A DNA stretch of 64,000 nucleotides from the NCBI RefSeq assembly GCF_000003605.2, contig NW_003106153.1, positions 1-64,000 on the forward strand, written 5' to 3'. The notes beneath the pieces were generated by a model. The model was not told the DNA's origin. It saw only the letters and a program-made list of their open reading frames with translations, and did no database searches. A program made the position numbers and the translations under genes. Source of the stretch: Saccoglossus kowalevskii (lineage: Eukaryota; Hemichordata; Enteropneusta; Harrimaniidae). Positions 39,191-52,010 of the stretch are shown one piece after another. The first letter of the stretch is position 1, and each line of letters begins with the position of its first letter.

Positions 39191-39716
39191 AACATTTCAG
39201 CTTTACTGAGTGCTTGAACATTTCAGCTTTACTGAGTGTTTGAACATTTCAGCTTTACTGAGTGCTTGAACAATTCAGCTTTACTGAGTGTTTGAACATT
39301 TCAGCTTTACTGAGTGTTTGAACATTTCAGCTTTACTGAGTGTTTGAACATTTCAGCTTTACTGAGTGCTTGAACAATTCAGCTTTACTGAGTGTTTGAA
39401 CATTTCAGCTTTACTGAGTGTTTGAACAATTCAGCTTTACTGAGTGGTTGAACAATTCAGCTTTACTGAGTGTTGGAACATTTCAGCTTTACTGAGTCCT
39501 TGAACAATTCAGCTTTACTGAGTGCTTGAACATTTCAGCTTTACTGAGTGCTTGAACATTTCAGCTTTACTGAGTGGTTGAACATTTCAGCTTTACTGAG
39601 TGTTGGAACATTTCAGCTTTACTGAGTGTTTGAACAATTCAGCTTTACTGAGTCCTTGAACAATTCAGCTTACTGAGTCCTTGAACATTTCAGCTTTACT
39701 GAGTGTTTGAACATTT

Positions 39717-40846
39717 CAACTTTGCTGAGTGGTTGAACATTTCAGCTTTACTGAGTGCTTGAACAATTCAGCTTTACTGAGTGTTTGAACAATTCAGCTT
39801 TACTGAGTGTTTGAACATTTCAGCTTTACTGAGTGCTTGAACAATTCAGCTTTACTGAGTGCTTGAACATTTCAGCTTTACTGAGTGCTTGAACATTTCA
39901 GCTTTACTGAGTGTTTGAACATTTCAGCTTTACTGAGTGTTTGAACAATTCAGCTTTACTGAGTGTTTGAACAATTCAGCTTTACTGAGTGTTTGAACAA
40001 TTCAGCTTTACTGAGTGTTTGAACATTTCAGCTTTACTGAGTGCTTGAACAATTCAGCTTTACTGAGTGCTTGAACATTTCAGCTTTACTGAGTGCTTGA
40101 ACATTTCAGCTTTACTGAGTGGTTGAACAATTCAGCTTTACTGAGTGTTTGAACATTTCAGCTTTACTGAGTGTTTGAACAATTCAGCTTTACTGAGTGC
40201 TTGAACAATTCAGCTTTACTGAGTGTTTGAACATTTCAGCTTTACTGAGTGCTTGAACAATTCAGCTTTACTGAGTGTTTGAACATTTCAGCTTTACTGA
40301 GTGCTTGAACAATTCAGCTTTACTGAGTGTTAGAACAATTCAGCTTTACTGAGTGTTTGAACATTTCAGCTTTACTGAGTGCTTGAACATTTCAGCTTTA
40401 CTGAGTGTTTGAACATTTCAGCTTTACTGAGTGCTTGAACATTTCAGCTTTACTGAGTGTTTGAACAATTCAGCTTTACTGAGTGTTTGAACAATTCAGC
40501 TTTACTGAGTCCTTGAACAATTCAGCTTTACTGAGTCCTTGAACATTTCAGCTTTACTGAGTGTTTGAACATTTCAGCTTTACTGAGTGTTTGAACAATT
40601 CAGCTTTACTGAGTGTTTGAACAATTCAGCTTTACTGAGTGTTTGAACAATTCAGCTTTACTGAGTGCTTGAACATTTCAGCTTTACTGAGTGCTTGAAC
40701 ATTTCAGCTTTACAGAGTGTTTGAACAATTCAGCTTTACTGAGTGTTTGAACAATGCAGCTTTACTGAGTCCTTGAACAATTCAGCTTTACTGAGTCCTT
40801 GAACATTTCAGCTTTACTGAGTGTTTGAACATTTCAACTTTGCTGA
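39717..40846 (+). repeat. CAACTTTGCTGAGTGG pair, 1,118 bp apart
   Basis: The doubly changed unit CAACTTTGCTGAG (G3A, A8G), followed by GTGGTTGAAC, occurs only at 39717 and 40835. The step is 1,118 bp or 43 units, which marks a local duplication. The second copy follows the AATG cassette at 40757 and replaces its usual CTGTAC end. Confidence 0.78.
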
Positions 40847-41288
40847 GTGGTTGAACATTTCAGCTTTACTGAGTGCTTGAACAATTCAGCTTTACTGAGT
40901 GTTTGAACATTTCAGCTTTACTGAGTGCTTGAACATTTCAGCTTTACTGAGTGTTTGAACAATTCAGCTTTACTGAGTCCTTGAACAATTCAGCTTTACT
41001 GAGTGCTTGAACATTTCAACTTTACTGAGTGCTTGAACATTTCAGCTTTACTGAGTGTTTGAACAATTCAGCTTTACTGAGTCCTTGAACAATTCAGCTT
41101 TACTGAGTCCTTGAACATTTCAGCTTTACTGAGTGCTTGAACATTTCAGCTTTACTGAGTGTTTGAACAATTCAGCTTTACTGAGTGTTTGAACAATTCA
41201 GCTTTACTGAGTGCTTGAACATTTCAGCTTTACTGAGTGCTTGAACATTTCAGCTTTACTGAGTGCTTGAACATTTCAGCTTTACTGA

Positions 41289-41610
41289 GTGGCTGGACAT
41301 TTCAGCTTTACTGAGTGTTTGAACATTTCAGCTTTACTGAGTGTTTGAACATTTCAGCTTTACTGAGTGCTTGAACAATTCAGCTTTACTGAGTGCTTGA
41401 ACATTTCAGCTTTACTGAGTGCTTGAACATTTCAGCTTTACTGAGTGCTTGAACATTTCAGCTTTACTGAGTGTTTGAACAATTCAGCTTTACTGAGTGC
41501 TTGAACATTTCAGCTTTACTGAGTGTTTGAACAATTCAGCTTTACTGAGTGCTTGAACATTTCAGCTTTACTGAGTGCTTGAACATTTCAGCTTTACTGA
41601 GTGGTTGGAC
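41289..41610 (+). repeat. GTGGCTGG to GTGGTTGG block
   Basis: GTGGCTGG at 41289 and GTGGTTGG at 41601 are 312 bp apart, as in the 12.3- and 50.6-kb copies. The TATTGAG landmark of the 27- and 50-kb copies is absent; downstream units carry CTGCTTTAC (A2T) instead. Confidence 0.8.
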
Positions 41611-41810
41611 ATTTCAGCTTTACTGAGTGTTTGAACATTTCAGCTTTACTGAGTGTTTGAACAATTCAGCTTTACTGAGTGTTTGAACATTTCTGCTTTA
41701 CTGAGTGCTTGAACAATTCAGCTTTACTGAGTGCTTGAACATTTCAGCTTTACTGAGTGTTTGAACATTTCAGCTTTACTGAGTGCTTGAACATTTCAGC
41801 TTTACTGAGT

Positions 41811-41880
41811 GGTTTGAACATTTCAGCTTTACTGAGTGTTTGAACAAATTCAGCTTTACTGAGTCCTTGAACAATTTCAG
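41811..41880. other. Tract of single-base insertions
   Basis: GTGGTTTGAAC, AACAAATTCAG and AACAATTTCAG each gain one base in three successive units. It is the only tract with gains alone, all by lengthening a homopolymer. Confidence 0.65.
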
Positions 41881-42540
41881 CTTTACTGAGTCCTTGAACA
41901 TTTCAGCTTTACTGAGTGCTTGAACAATTCAGCTTTACTGAGTGTTTGAACAATTCAGCTTTACTGAGTGTTTGAACAATTCAGCTTTACTGAGTGTTTG
42001 AACATTTCAGCTTTACTGAGTGCTTCAACAATTCAGCTTTACTGAGTGTTTGAACATTTCAGCTTTACTGAGTGTTTGAACATTTCAGCTTTACTGAGTG
42101 CTTGAACAATTCAGCTTTACTGAGTGCTTGAACATTTCAGCTTTACAGAGTGCTTGAACATTTCAGCTTTACTGAGTGTTTGAACATTTCAGCTTTACTG
42201 AGTGCTTGAACAATTCAGCTTTACTGAGTGCTTGAACATTTCAGCTTTACTGAGTGCTTGAACATTTCAGCTTTACTGAGTGTGTGAACAATTCAGCTTT
42301 ACTGAGTGCTTGAACAATTCAGCTTTACTGAGTGCTTGAACAATTCAGCTTTACTGAGTGCTTGAACATTTCAGCTTTACTGAGTGCTTGAACCGTTCAG
42401 CTTTACTGAGTGTTTGAACAATTCAGCTTTACTGAATGCTTGAACAATTCAGCTTTACTGAGTGCTTGAACATTTCAGCTTTACTGAGTGCTTGAACATT
42501 TCAGCTTTACTGAGTGTTTGAACATTTCAGCTTTACTGAG

Positions 42541-42680
42541 TGCTTGAACAATCAGCTTACTGAGTGTTGAACATTCAGCTTTACTGAGTGTTTGAACAAA
42601 TCAGCTTACTGAGTGCTTGAACATTTCAGCTTACTGAGTGTTGAACATTCAGCTTACTGAGTGCTTGAACATTCAGCTTT
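42541..42680. other. Indel-dense tract inside the triplicated block
   Basis: AACAATCAG, several CAGCTTACTG, two GTGTTGAAC, AACAAATCAG and AACATTCAG are packed into about five units. It lies between the first and second copies of the local triplication. Confidence 0.7.
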
Positions 42681-43340
42681 ACTGAGTGTTTGAACATTTC
42701 AGCTTTACTGAGTGTTTGAACAATTCAGCTTTACTGAGTGCTTGAACATTTCAGATTTACTGAGTGCTTGAACATTTCAGCTTTACTGAGTGTTTGAACA
42801 ATTCAGCTTTACTGAGTGCTTGAACAATTCAGCTTTACTGAGTGCTTGAACATTTCAGCTTTACTGAGTGCTTGAACAATTCAGCTTTACTGAGTGTTTG
42901 AACATTTCAGCTTTACTGAGTGCTTCAACAATTCAGCTTTACTGAGTGTTTGAACATTTCAGCTTTACTGAGTGTTTGAACATTTCAGCTTTACTGAGTG
43001 CTTGAACAATTCAGCTTTACTGAGTGCTTGAACATTTCAGCTTTACAGAGTGCTTGAACATTTCAGCTTTACTGAGTGTTTGAACATTTCAGCTTTACTG
43101 AGTGCTTGAACAATTCAGCTTTACTGAGTGCTTGAACATTTCAGATTTACTGAGTGCTTGAACATTTCAGCTTTACTGAGTGTTTGAACAATTCAGCTTT
43201 ACTGAGTGCTTGAACAATTCAGCTTTACTGAGTGCTTGAACATTTCAGCTTTACTGAGTGCTTGAACATTTCAGCTTTACTGAGTGTTTGAACATTTCAG
43301 CTTTACTGAGTGCTTGAACAATTCAGCTTTACTGAGTGCT

Positions 43341-43440
43341 TGAACATTCAGCTTTACTGAGTGTTGAACAATTCAGCTTTACTGAGTGCTTGAACATTTC
43401 AGCTTTACTGAGTCCTTGAACATTCAGCTTACTGAGTGCT
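43341..43440. other. Indel-dense tract inside the triplicated block
   Basis: Two AACATTCAG, one GTGTTGAAC and one CAGCTTACTG occur within four units, between the second and third copies of the local triplication. Confidence 0.68.
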
Positions 43441-44147
43441 TGAACAATTCAGCTTTACTGAGTGTTTGAACAATTCAGCTTTACTGAGTGTTTGAACAAT
43501 TCAGCTTTACTGAGTGTTTGAACATTTCAGCTTTACTGAGTGCTTCAACAATTCAGCTTTACTGAGTGTTTGAACATTTCAGCTTTACTGAGTGTTTGAA
43601 CATTTCAGCTTTACTGAGTGCTTGAACAATTCAGCTTTACTGAGTGCTTGAACAATTCAGCTTTACAGAGTGCTTGAACATTTCAGCTTTACTGAGTGTT
43701 TGAACATTTCAGCTTTACTGAGTGCTTGAACAATTCAGCTTTACTGAGTGCTTGAACATTTCAGCTTTACTGAGTGCTTGAACATTTCAGCTTTACTGAG
43801 TGTTTGAACAATTCAGCTTTACTGAGTGCTTGAACAATTCAGCTTTACTGAGTGCTTGAACATTTCAGCTTTACTGAGTGCTTGAACATTTCAGCTTTAC
43901 TGAGTGTTTGAACATTTCAGCTTTACTGAGTGCTTGAACAATTCAGCTTTACTGAGTGCTTGAACATTTCAGCTTTACTGAGTGCTTGAACATTTCAGCT
44001 TTACTGAGTGCTTGAACATTTCAGCTTTACTGAGTGTTTGAACAATTCAGCTTTACTGAGTGCTTGAACATTTCAGCTTTACTGAGTGCTTGAACAATTC
44101 AGCTTTACTGAGTGCTTGAACATTTCAGCTTTACTGAGTGTTTGAAC

Positions 44148-44381
44148 TATTCAGCTTTACTGAGTGTTTGAACATTTCAGCTTTACTGAGTGCTTGAACA
44201 TTTCAGCTTTACTGAGTGCTTGAACATTTCAGCTTTACTGAGTGTTTGAACATTTCAGCTTTACTGAGTGCTTGAACATTTCAGCTTTACTGAGTGCTTG
44301 AACATTTCAGCTTTACTGAGTGCTTGAACATTTCAGCTTTACTGAGTGCTTGAACATTTCAGCTTTACTGAGTGTTTTAAC
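44148..44381 (+). repeat. GAACTATT to GTTTTAAC block, shortened
   Basis: The TATT variant is at 44148 and GTGTTTTAAC at 44372, 224 bp apart. That is exactly two 26-bp units shorter than the common 276-bp form and one shorter than the 250-bp form at 1.8 kb. The loss is of whole units and the phase is kept. Confidence 0.8.
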
Positions 44382-45451
44382 ATTTCAGCTTTACTGAGTG
44401 CTTGAACATTTCAGCTTTACTGAGTGCTTGAACATTTCAGCTTTACTGAGTGCTTGAACATTTCAGCTTTACTGAGTGTTTGAACATTTCAGCTTTACTG
44501 AGTGCTTGAACATTTCAGCTTTACTGAGTGTTTGAACATTTCAGCTTTACTGAGTGTTTGAACAATTCAGCTTTACTGAGTGCTTGAACATTTCAGCTTT
44601 ACTGAGTGCTTGAACAATTCAGCTTTACTGAGTGTTTGAACATTTCAGCTTTACTGAGTGCTTGAACAATTCAGCTTTACTGAGTGCTTGAACATTTCCG
44701 CTTTACTGAGTGCTTGAACATTTCAGCTTTACTGAGTGCTTAAACATTTCAGCTTTACTGAGTGTTTGAACATTTCAGCTTTACTGAGTGCTTGAACATT
44801 TCAGCTTTACTGAGTGCTTGAACATTTCAGCTTTACTGAGTGTTTGAACATTTCAGCTTTACTGAGTGCTTGAACAATTCAGCTTTACTGAGTGCTTGAA
44901 CAATTCAGCATTACTGAGTGTTTGAACAATTCAGCTTTACTGAGTGTTTGAACATTTCAGCTTTACTGAGTGCTTGAACAATTCAGCTTTACTGAGTGCT
45001 TGAACATTTCAGCTTTACTGAGTGCTTGAACAATTCAGCTTTACTGAGTGCTTGAACAATTCAGCTTTACTGAGTGCTTGAACAATTCAGCTTTACTGAG
45101 TGCTTGAACATTTCAGCTTTACTGAGTGCTTGAACATTTCAGCTTTACTGAGTGCTTGAACATTTCAGCTTTACTGAGTGCTTGAACAATTCAGCTTTAC
45201 TGAGTGTTTGAACATTTCAGCTTTACTGAGTGCTTGAACAATTCAGCTTTACTGAGTGCTTGAACATTTCAGCTTTACTGAGTGCTTGAACATTTCAGCT
45301 TTACTGAGTGCTTGAACATTTCAGCTTTACTGAGTGCTTGAACATTTCAGCTTTACTGAGTGTTTGAACATTTCAGCTTTACTGAGTGCTTGAACATTTC
45401 AGCTTTACTGAGTGTTTGAACAATTCAGCTTTACTGAGTGTTTGAACATTT

Positions 45452-45997
45452 CAACTTTACTGAGTGTTTGAACAATTCAGCTTTACCGAGTCCTTGAACA
45501 ATTCAGCTTTACTGAGTGTTTGAACATTTCAGCTTTACTGAGTGTTTGAACATTTCAGCTTTACTGAGTGCTTGAACATTTCAGCTTTACTGAGTGCTTG
45601 AACATTTCAGCTTTACTGAGTGCTTGAACATTTCAGCTTTACTGAGTGCTTGAACATTTCAGCTTTACTGAGTGTTTGAACATTTCAGCTTTACTGAGTG
45701 CTTGAACAATTCAGCTTTACTGAGTGCTTGAACAATTCAGCATTACTGAGTGTTTGAACAATTCAGCTTTACTGAGTGTTTGAACATTTCAGCTTTACTG
45801 AGTGCTTGAACAATTCAGCTTTACTGAGTGCTTGAACATTTCAGCTTTACTGAGTGCTTGAACATTTCAGCTTTACTGAGTGCTTGAACATTTCAGCTTT
45901 ACTGAGTGCTTGAACATTTCAGCTTTACTGAGTGTTTGAACATTTCAGCTTTACTGAGTGCTTGAACATTTCAGCTTTACTGAGTGTTTGAACTATT
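45452..45997 (+). repeat. Higher-order module copy (CAACTTT to GAACTATT)
   Basis: CAACTTT at 45452, CCGAGTCC at 45486 (34 bp), CAGCAT at 45738 (252 bp) and the TATT variant at 45994 (256 bp) are all present. It shares the 252-bp step with the 1.3-kb copy and the 256-bp step with the 5.2- and 32.6-kb copies. No GTTTTAAC follows; a GTGGTTG unit occurs downstream. Confidence 0.82.
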
Positions 45998-47063
45998 CAG
46001 CTTTACTGAGTGTTTGAACATTTCAGCTTTACTGAGTGCTTGAACATTTCAGCTTTACTGAGTGCTTGAACATTTCAGCTTTACTGAGTGCTTGAACATT
46101 TCAGCTTTACTGAGTGGTTGAACATTTCAGCTTTACTGAGTGTTTGAACATTTCAGCTTTACTGAGTGCTTGAACATTTCAGCTTTACTGAGTGCTTGAA
46201 CATTTCAGCTTTACTGAGTGTTTGAACATTTCAGCTTTACTGAGTCCTTGAACATTTCAGCTTTACTGAGTGCTTGAACAATTCAGCTTTACTGAGTGTT
46301 TGAACAATTCAGCTTTACTGAGTGTTTGAACAATTCAGCTTTACTGAGTGTTTGAACATTTCAGCTTTACTGAGTGCTTCAACAATTCAGCTTTACTGAG
46401 TGTTTGAACATTTCAGCTTTACTGAGTGTTTGAACATTTCTGCTTTACTGAGTGCTTGAACAATTCAGCTTTACTGAGTGCTTGAACATTTCAGCTTTAC
46501 TGAGTGTTTGAACATTTCAGCTTTACTGAGTGCTTGAACAATTCAGCTTTACTGAGTGCTTGAACATTTCAGCTTTACTGAGTGCTTGAACATTTCAGCT
46601 TTACTGAGTGTTTGAACAATTCAGCTTTACTGAGTGCTTGAACATTTCAGCTTTACTGAGTGTTTGAACAATTCAGCTTTACTGAGTGCTTGAACATTTC
46701 AGCTTTACTGAGTGGTTGAACATTTCAGCTTTACTGAGTGGTTGAACATTTCAGCTTTACTGAGTGTTTGAACATTTCAGCTTTACTGAGTGTTTGAACA
46801 ATTCAGCTTTACTGAGTCCTTGAACAATTCAGCTTTACTGAGTCCTTGAACATTTCAGCTTTACTGAGTGCTTGAACATTTCAGCTTTACTGAGTGTTTG
46901 AACAATTCAGCTTTACTGAGTGTTTGAACATTTCAGCTTTACTGAGTGTTTGAACAATTCAGCTTTACTGAGTCCTTGAACAATTCAGCTTTACTGAGTC
47001 CTTGAACATTTCAGCTTTACTGAGTGTTTGAACATTTCAGCTTTACTGAGTGTTTGAACAATT

Positions 47064-48814
47064 CAGCTTAACTGAGTGTTTGAACAATTCAGCTTTACTG
47101 AGTGTTTGAACAATTCAGCTTTACTGAGTGCTTGAACATTTCAGCTTTACTGAGTGTTTGAACAATTCAGCTTTACTGAGTGTTTGAACAATGCAGCTTT
47201 ACTGAGTCCTTGAACAATTCAGCTTTACTGAGTCCTTGAACATTTCAGCTTTACTGAGTGTTTGAACATTTCAGCTGTACTGAGTGTTTGAACAATTCAG
47301 CTTTACTGAGTGTTTGAACAATTCAGCTTTACTGAGTGTTTGAACAATTCAGCTTTACTGAGTGCTTGAACAATTCAGCTTTACTGAGTGTTTGAACATT
47401 TCAGCTTTACTGAGTGCTTGAACATTTCAGCTTTACTGAGTGCTTGAACAATTCAGCTTTACTGAGTGTTTGAACATTTCAGCTTTACTGAGTGCTTGAA
47501 CATTTCAGCTTTACTGAGTGTTTGAACAATTCAGCTTTACTGAGTGCTTGAACAATTCAGCTTTACTGAGTGCTTGAACATTTCAGCTTTACTGAGTGCT
47601 TGAACATTTCAGCTTTACTGAGTGTTTGAAGATTTCAGCTTTACTGAGTGGTTGAACAATTCAGCTTTACTGAGTGTTTGAACATTTCAGCTTTACTGAG
47701 TGCTTGAACAATTCAGCTTTTCTGAGTGTTTGAACATTTCAGCTTTACTGAGTGTTTGAACAATTCAGCTTTACTGAGTGTTTGAACAATTCAGCTTTAC
47801 TGAGTGTTTGAATAATTCAGCTTTACTGAGTGTTTGAACATTTCAGCTTTACTGAGTGCTTGAACAATTCAGCTTTACTGAGTGCTTGAACATTTCAGCT
47901 TTACTGAGTGTTTGAACAATTCAGCTTTACTGAGTGTTTGAACAATGCAGCTTTACTGAGTCCTTGAACAATTCAGCTTGACTGAGTCCTTGAACATTTC
48001 AGCTTTACTGAGTGTTTGAACATTTCAGCTGTACTGAGTGTTTGAACAATTCAGCTTTACTGAGTGTTTGAACAATTCAGCTTTACTGAGTGTTTGAACA
48101 ATTCAGCTTTACTGAGTGCTTGAACAATTCAGCTTTACTGAGTGCTTGAACATTTCAGCTTTACTGAGTGCTTGAACATTTCAGCTTTACTGAGTGCTTG
48201 AACAATTCAGCTTTACTGAGTGTTTGAACATTTCAGCTTTACTGAGTGCTTGAACAATTCAGCTTTACTGAGTGTTTGAACAATTCAGCTTTACTGAGTG
48301 TTTGAACAATTCAGCTTTACTGAGTGTTTGAACATTTCAGCTTTACTGAGTGCTTGAACATTTCAGCTTTACTGAGTGTTTGAACATTTCAGCTTTACTG
48401 AGTGCTTGAACATTTCAGCTTTACTGAGTGTTTGAACAATTCAGCTTTACTGAGTGTTTGAACATTTCAGCTTTACTGAGTGTTTGAACAATTCAGCTTT
48501 ACTGAGTCCTTGAACAATTCAGCTTTACTGAGTCCTTGAACATTTCAGCTTTACTGAGTGTTTGAACATTTCAGCTTTACTGAGTGTTTGAACAATTCAG
48601 CTTAACTGAGTGTTTGAACAATTCAGCTTTACTGAGTGTTTGAACAATTCAGCTTTACTGAGTGCTTGAACATTTCAGCTTTACTGAGTGTTTGAACAAT
48701 TCAGCTTTACTGAGTGTTTGAACAATGCAGCTTTACTGAGTCCTTGAACAATTCAGCTTTACTGAGTCCTTGAACATTTCAGCTTTACTGAGTGTTTGAA
48801 CATTTCAGCTGTAC
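47064..48814 (+). repeat. Tandem higher-order repeat with exact 1,534-bp step
   Basis: CAGCTTAAC (T7A) at 47064 and 48598 and the AATG landmark at 47194 and 48728 are each 1,534 bp apart, which is 59 units exactly. CTGTAC sites at 47272 and 48806 show the same step. A third AATG/CTGTAC cassette at 47948/48026 lies 754 bp (29 units) after the first and 780 bp (30 units) before the last. It has a different flank (GAAGATTT and CTTGACTG units), so the block is a mosaic of related pieces and not a simple doublet. Confidence 0.85.
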
Positions 48815-50558
48815 TGAGTGTTTGAACAATTCAGCTTTACTGAGTGTTTGAACAATTCAGCTTTACTGAGTGCTTGAACAATTCAGCTTTACTGAGTGTT
48901 TGAACATTTCAGCTTTACTGAGTGCTTGAACAATTCAGCTTTACTGAGTGCTTGAACAATTCAGCTTTACTGAGTGTTTGAACATTTCAGCTTTACTGAG
49001 TGTTTGAACAATTCAGCTTTACTGAGTGCTTGAACAATTCAGCTTTACTGAGTGTTTGAACATTTCAGCTTTACTGAGTGTTTGAACATTTCAGCTTTAC
49101 TGAGTGCTTGAACAATTCAGCTTTACTGAGTGTTTGAACATTTCAGCTTTACTGAGTGCTTGAACAATTCAGCTTTACTGAGTGTTAGAACAATTCAGCT
49201 TTACTGAGTGTTTGAACATTTCAGCTTTACTGAGTGCTTGAACAATTCAGCTTAACTGAGTGCTTGAACATTTCAGCTTTACTGAGTGCTTGAACATTTC
49301 AGCTTTACTGAGTGTTTGAACATTTCAGCTTTACTGAGTGTTTGAACAATTCAGCTTTACTGAGTCCTTGAACAATTCAGCTTTACTGAGTCCTTGAACA
49401 TTTCAGCTTTACTGAGTGCTTGAACAATTCAGCTTTACTGAGTGTTTGAACAATTCAGCTTTACTGAGTGTTTGAACAATTCAGCTTTACTGAGTGTTTG
49501 AACATTTCAGCTTTACTGAGTGCTTCAACAATTCAGCTTTACTGAGTGTTTGAACATTTCAGCTTTACTGAGTGTTTGAACATTTCAGCTTTACTGAGTG
49601 CTTGAACAATTCAGCTTTACTGAGTGCTTGAACATTTCAGCTTTACTGAGTGTTTGAACAATTCAGCTTTACTGAGTGCTTGAACAATTCAGCTTTACTG
49701 AGTGCTTGAACATTTCAGCTTTACTGAGTGCTTGAACATTTCAGCTTTACTGAGTGCTTGAACAATTCAGCTTTACTGAGTGCTTGAACATTTCAGCTTT
49801 ACTGAGTGCTTGAACATTTCAGCTTTACTGAGTGTTTGAACAATTCAGCTTTACTGAGTGTTTGAACATTTCAGCTTTACTGAGTGCTTGAACAATTCAG
49901 CTTTACTGAGTGCTTGAACATTTCAGCTTTACTGAGTGCTTGAACATTTCAGCTTTACTGAGTGTTTGAACATTTCAGCTTTACTGAGTGTTTGAACAAT
50001 TCAGCTTTACTGAGTGTTTGAACAATTCAGCTTTACTGAGTGTTTGAACAATTCAGCTTTACTGAGTGTTTGAACATTTCAGCTTTACTGAGTGCTTGAA
50101 CAATTCAGCTTTACTGAGTGCTTGAACATTTCAGCTTTACTGAGTGCTTGAACATTTCATCTTTACTGAGTGGTTGAACAATTCAGCTTTACTGAGTGTT
50201 TGAACATTTCAGCTTTACTGAGTGTTTGAACAATTCAGCTTTACTGAGTGCTTGAACATTTCAGCTTTACTGAGTGCTTGACAATTCAGCTTTACTGAGT
50301 GCTTGAACATTTCAGCTTTACTGAGTGTTTGAACATTTCAGCTTTACTGAGTGCTTGAACAATTCAGCTTTACTGAGTGCTTGAACATTTCAGCTTTACT
50401 GAGTGCTTGAACATTTCAGCTTTACTGAGTGTTTGAACAATTCAGCTTTACTGAGTGCTTGAACATTTCAGCTTTACTGAGTGTTTGAACAATTCAGCTT
50501 TACTGAGTGCTTGAACATTTCAGCTTTACTGAGTGCTTGAACATTTCAGCTTTACTGA

Positions 50559-50947
50559 GTGGCTGGACATTTCAGCTTTACTGAGTGTTTGAACATTTCA
50601 GCTTTACTGAGTGTTTGAACATTTCAGCTTTACTGAGTGCTTGAACAATTCAGCTTTACTGAGTGCTTGAACATTTCAGCTTTACTGAGTGCTTGAACAT
50701 TTCAGCTTTACTGAGTGCTTGAACATTTCAGCTTTACTGAGTGTTTGAACAATTCAGCTTTACTGAGTGCTTGAACATTTCAGCTTTACTGAGTGTTTGA
50801 ACAATTCAGCTTTACTGAGTGCTTGAACATTTCAGCTTTACTGAGTGCTTGAACATTTCAGCTTTACTGAGTGGTTGGACATTTCAGCTTTACTGAGTGT
50901 TTGAACATTTCAGCTTTACTGAGTGTTTGAACAATTCAGCTTTATTG
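50559..50947 (+). repeat. GTGGCTGG block with TATTGAG landmark
   Basis: GTGGCTGG at 50559, GTGGTTGG at 50871 and the rare TATTGAG at 50943 follow in the order seen at 27.3 kb. The first interval is one unit longer (312 against 286 bp) and the second identical (72 bp). The two TATTGAG sites are 23,242 bp apart. Confidence 0.8.
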
Positions 50948-51872
50948 AGTCCTTGAACAATTCAGCTTTACTGAGTCCTTGAACATTTCAGCTTTACTGA
51001 GTGCTTGAACAATTCAGCTTTACTGAGTGTTTGAACAATTCAGCTTTACTGAGTGTTTGAACAATTCAGCTTTACTGAGTGTTTGAACATTTCAGCTTTA
51101 CTGAGTGCTTCAACAATTCAGCTTTACTGAGTGTTTGAACATTTCAGCTTTACTGAGTGTTTGAACATTTCTGCTTTACTGAGTGCTTGAACAATTCAGC
51201 TTTACTGAGTGCTTGAACATTTCAGCTTTACTGAGTGCTTGAACATTTCAGCTTTACTGAGTGCTTGAACATTTCAGCTTTACTGAGTGTTTGAACATTT
51301 CAGCTTTACTGAGTGCTTGAACAATTCAGCTTTACTGAGTGCTTGAACATTTCAGCTTTACTGAGTGCTTGAACATTTCAGCTTTACTGAGTGTTTGAAC
51401 AATTCAGCTTGACTGAGTGCTTGAACAATTCAGCTTTACTGAGTGCTTGAACAATTCAGCTTTACTGAGTGCTTGAACATTTCAGCTTTACTGAGTGCTT
51501 GAACATTTCAGCTTTACTGAGTGTTTGAACAATTCAGCTTTACTGAGTGCTTGAACATTTCAGCTTTACTGAGTGTTTGAACAATTCAGCTTTACTGAGT
51601 GCTTGAACAATTCAGCTTTACTGAGTGTTTGAACAATTCAGCTTTACTGAGTGTTTGAACATTTCAGCTTTACTGAGTGCTTGAACATTTCAGCTTTACT
51701 GAGTGTTTGAACATTTCAGCTTTACTGAGTGCTTGAACATTTCAGCTTTACTGAGTGTTTGAACATTTCAGCTTTACTGAGTGCTTGAACAATTCAGCTT
51801 TACTGAGTGCTTGAACATTTCAGCTTTACTGAGTGCTTGAACATTTCAGCTTTACTGAGTGTTTGAACAATT

Positions 51873-52010
51873 CAGCTTGACTGAGTGCTTGAACAATTCA
51901 GCTTTACTGAGTGCTTGAACATTTCAGCTTTACTGAGTGCTTGAACATTTCAGCTTTACTGAGTGTTTGAACATTTCAGCTTTACTGAGTGTTGAACAAT
52001 TCAGCTTTAC
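51873..52010 (+). repeat. Block with inherited 25-bp unit, copy 2
   Basis: CAGCTTGAC at 51873 and the 25-bp GTGTTGAACAATT unit at 51989 reproduce the 116-bp arrangement of the 30.1-kb copy. The surrounding units are otherwise in perfect 26-bp phase. Confidence 0.82.

Larger units (their letters stand above)
42021..43671 (+). repeat. Locally triplicated block with CTTCAAC and ACAGAG landmarks
   Basis: TGCTTCAACAATT (G19C) at 42021, 42921 and 43541 is followed each time by TTTACAGAG (T10A; the ACAG at 42145, 43045 and 43665), exactly 124 bp on. The three copies start 900 and 620 bp apart; these are near but not exact unit multiples because the indel-dense tracts at 42541 and 43341 lie between them. 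The same 124-bp pair is at 22516, 28951 and 34348. The middle copy also shares CAGATTTAC 97 bp after ACAG with the 28.9-kb copy. Confidence 0.82.

Noticed and set aside
42021-43671. Transposon or retroelement copies as the cause of the triplication
   Set aside because: The repeated blocks contain only satellite units, without terminal repeats, target-site duplications or coding remnants. Unequal exchange is enough to explain them.
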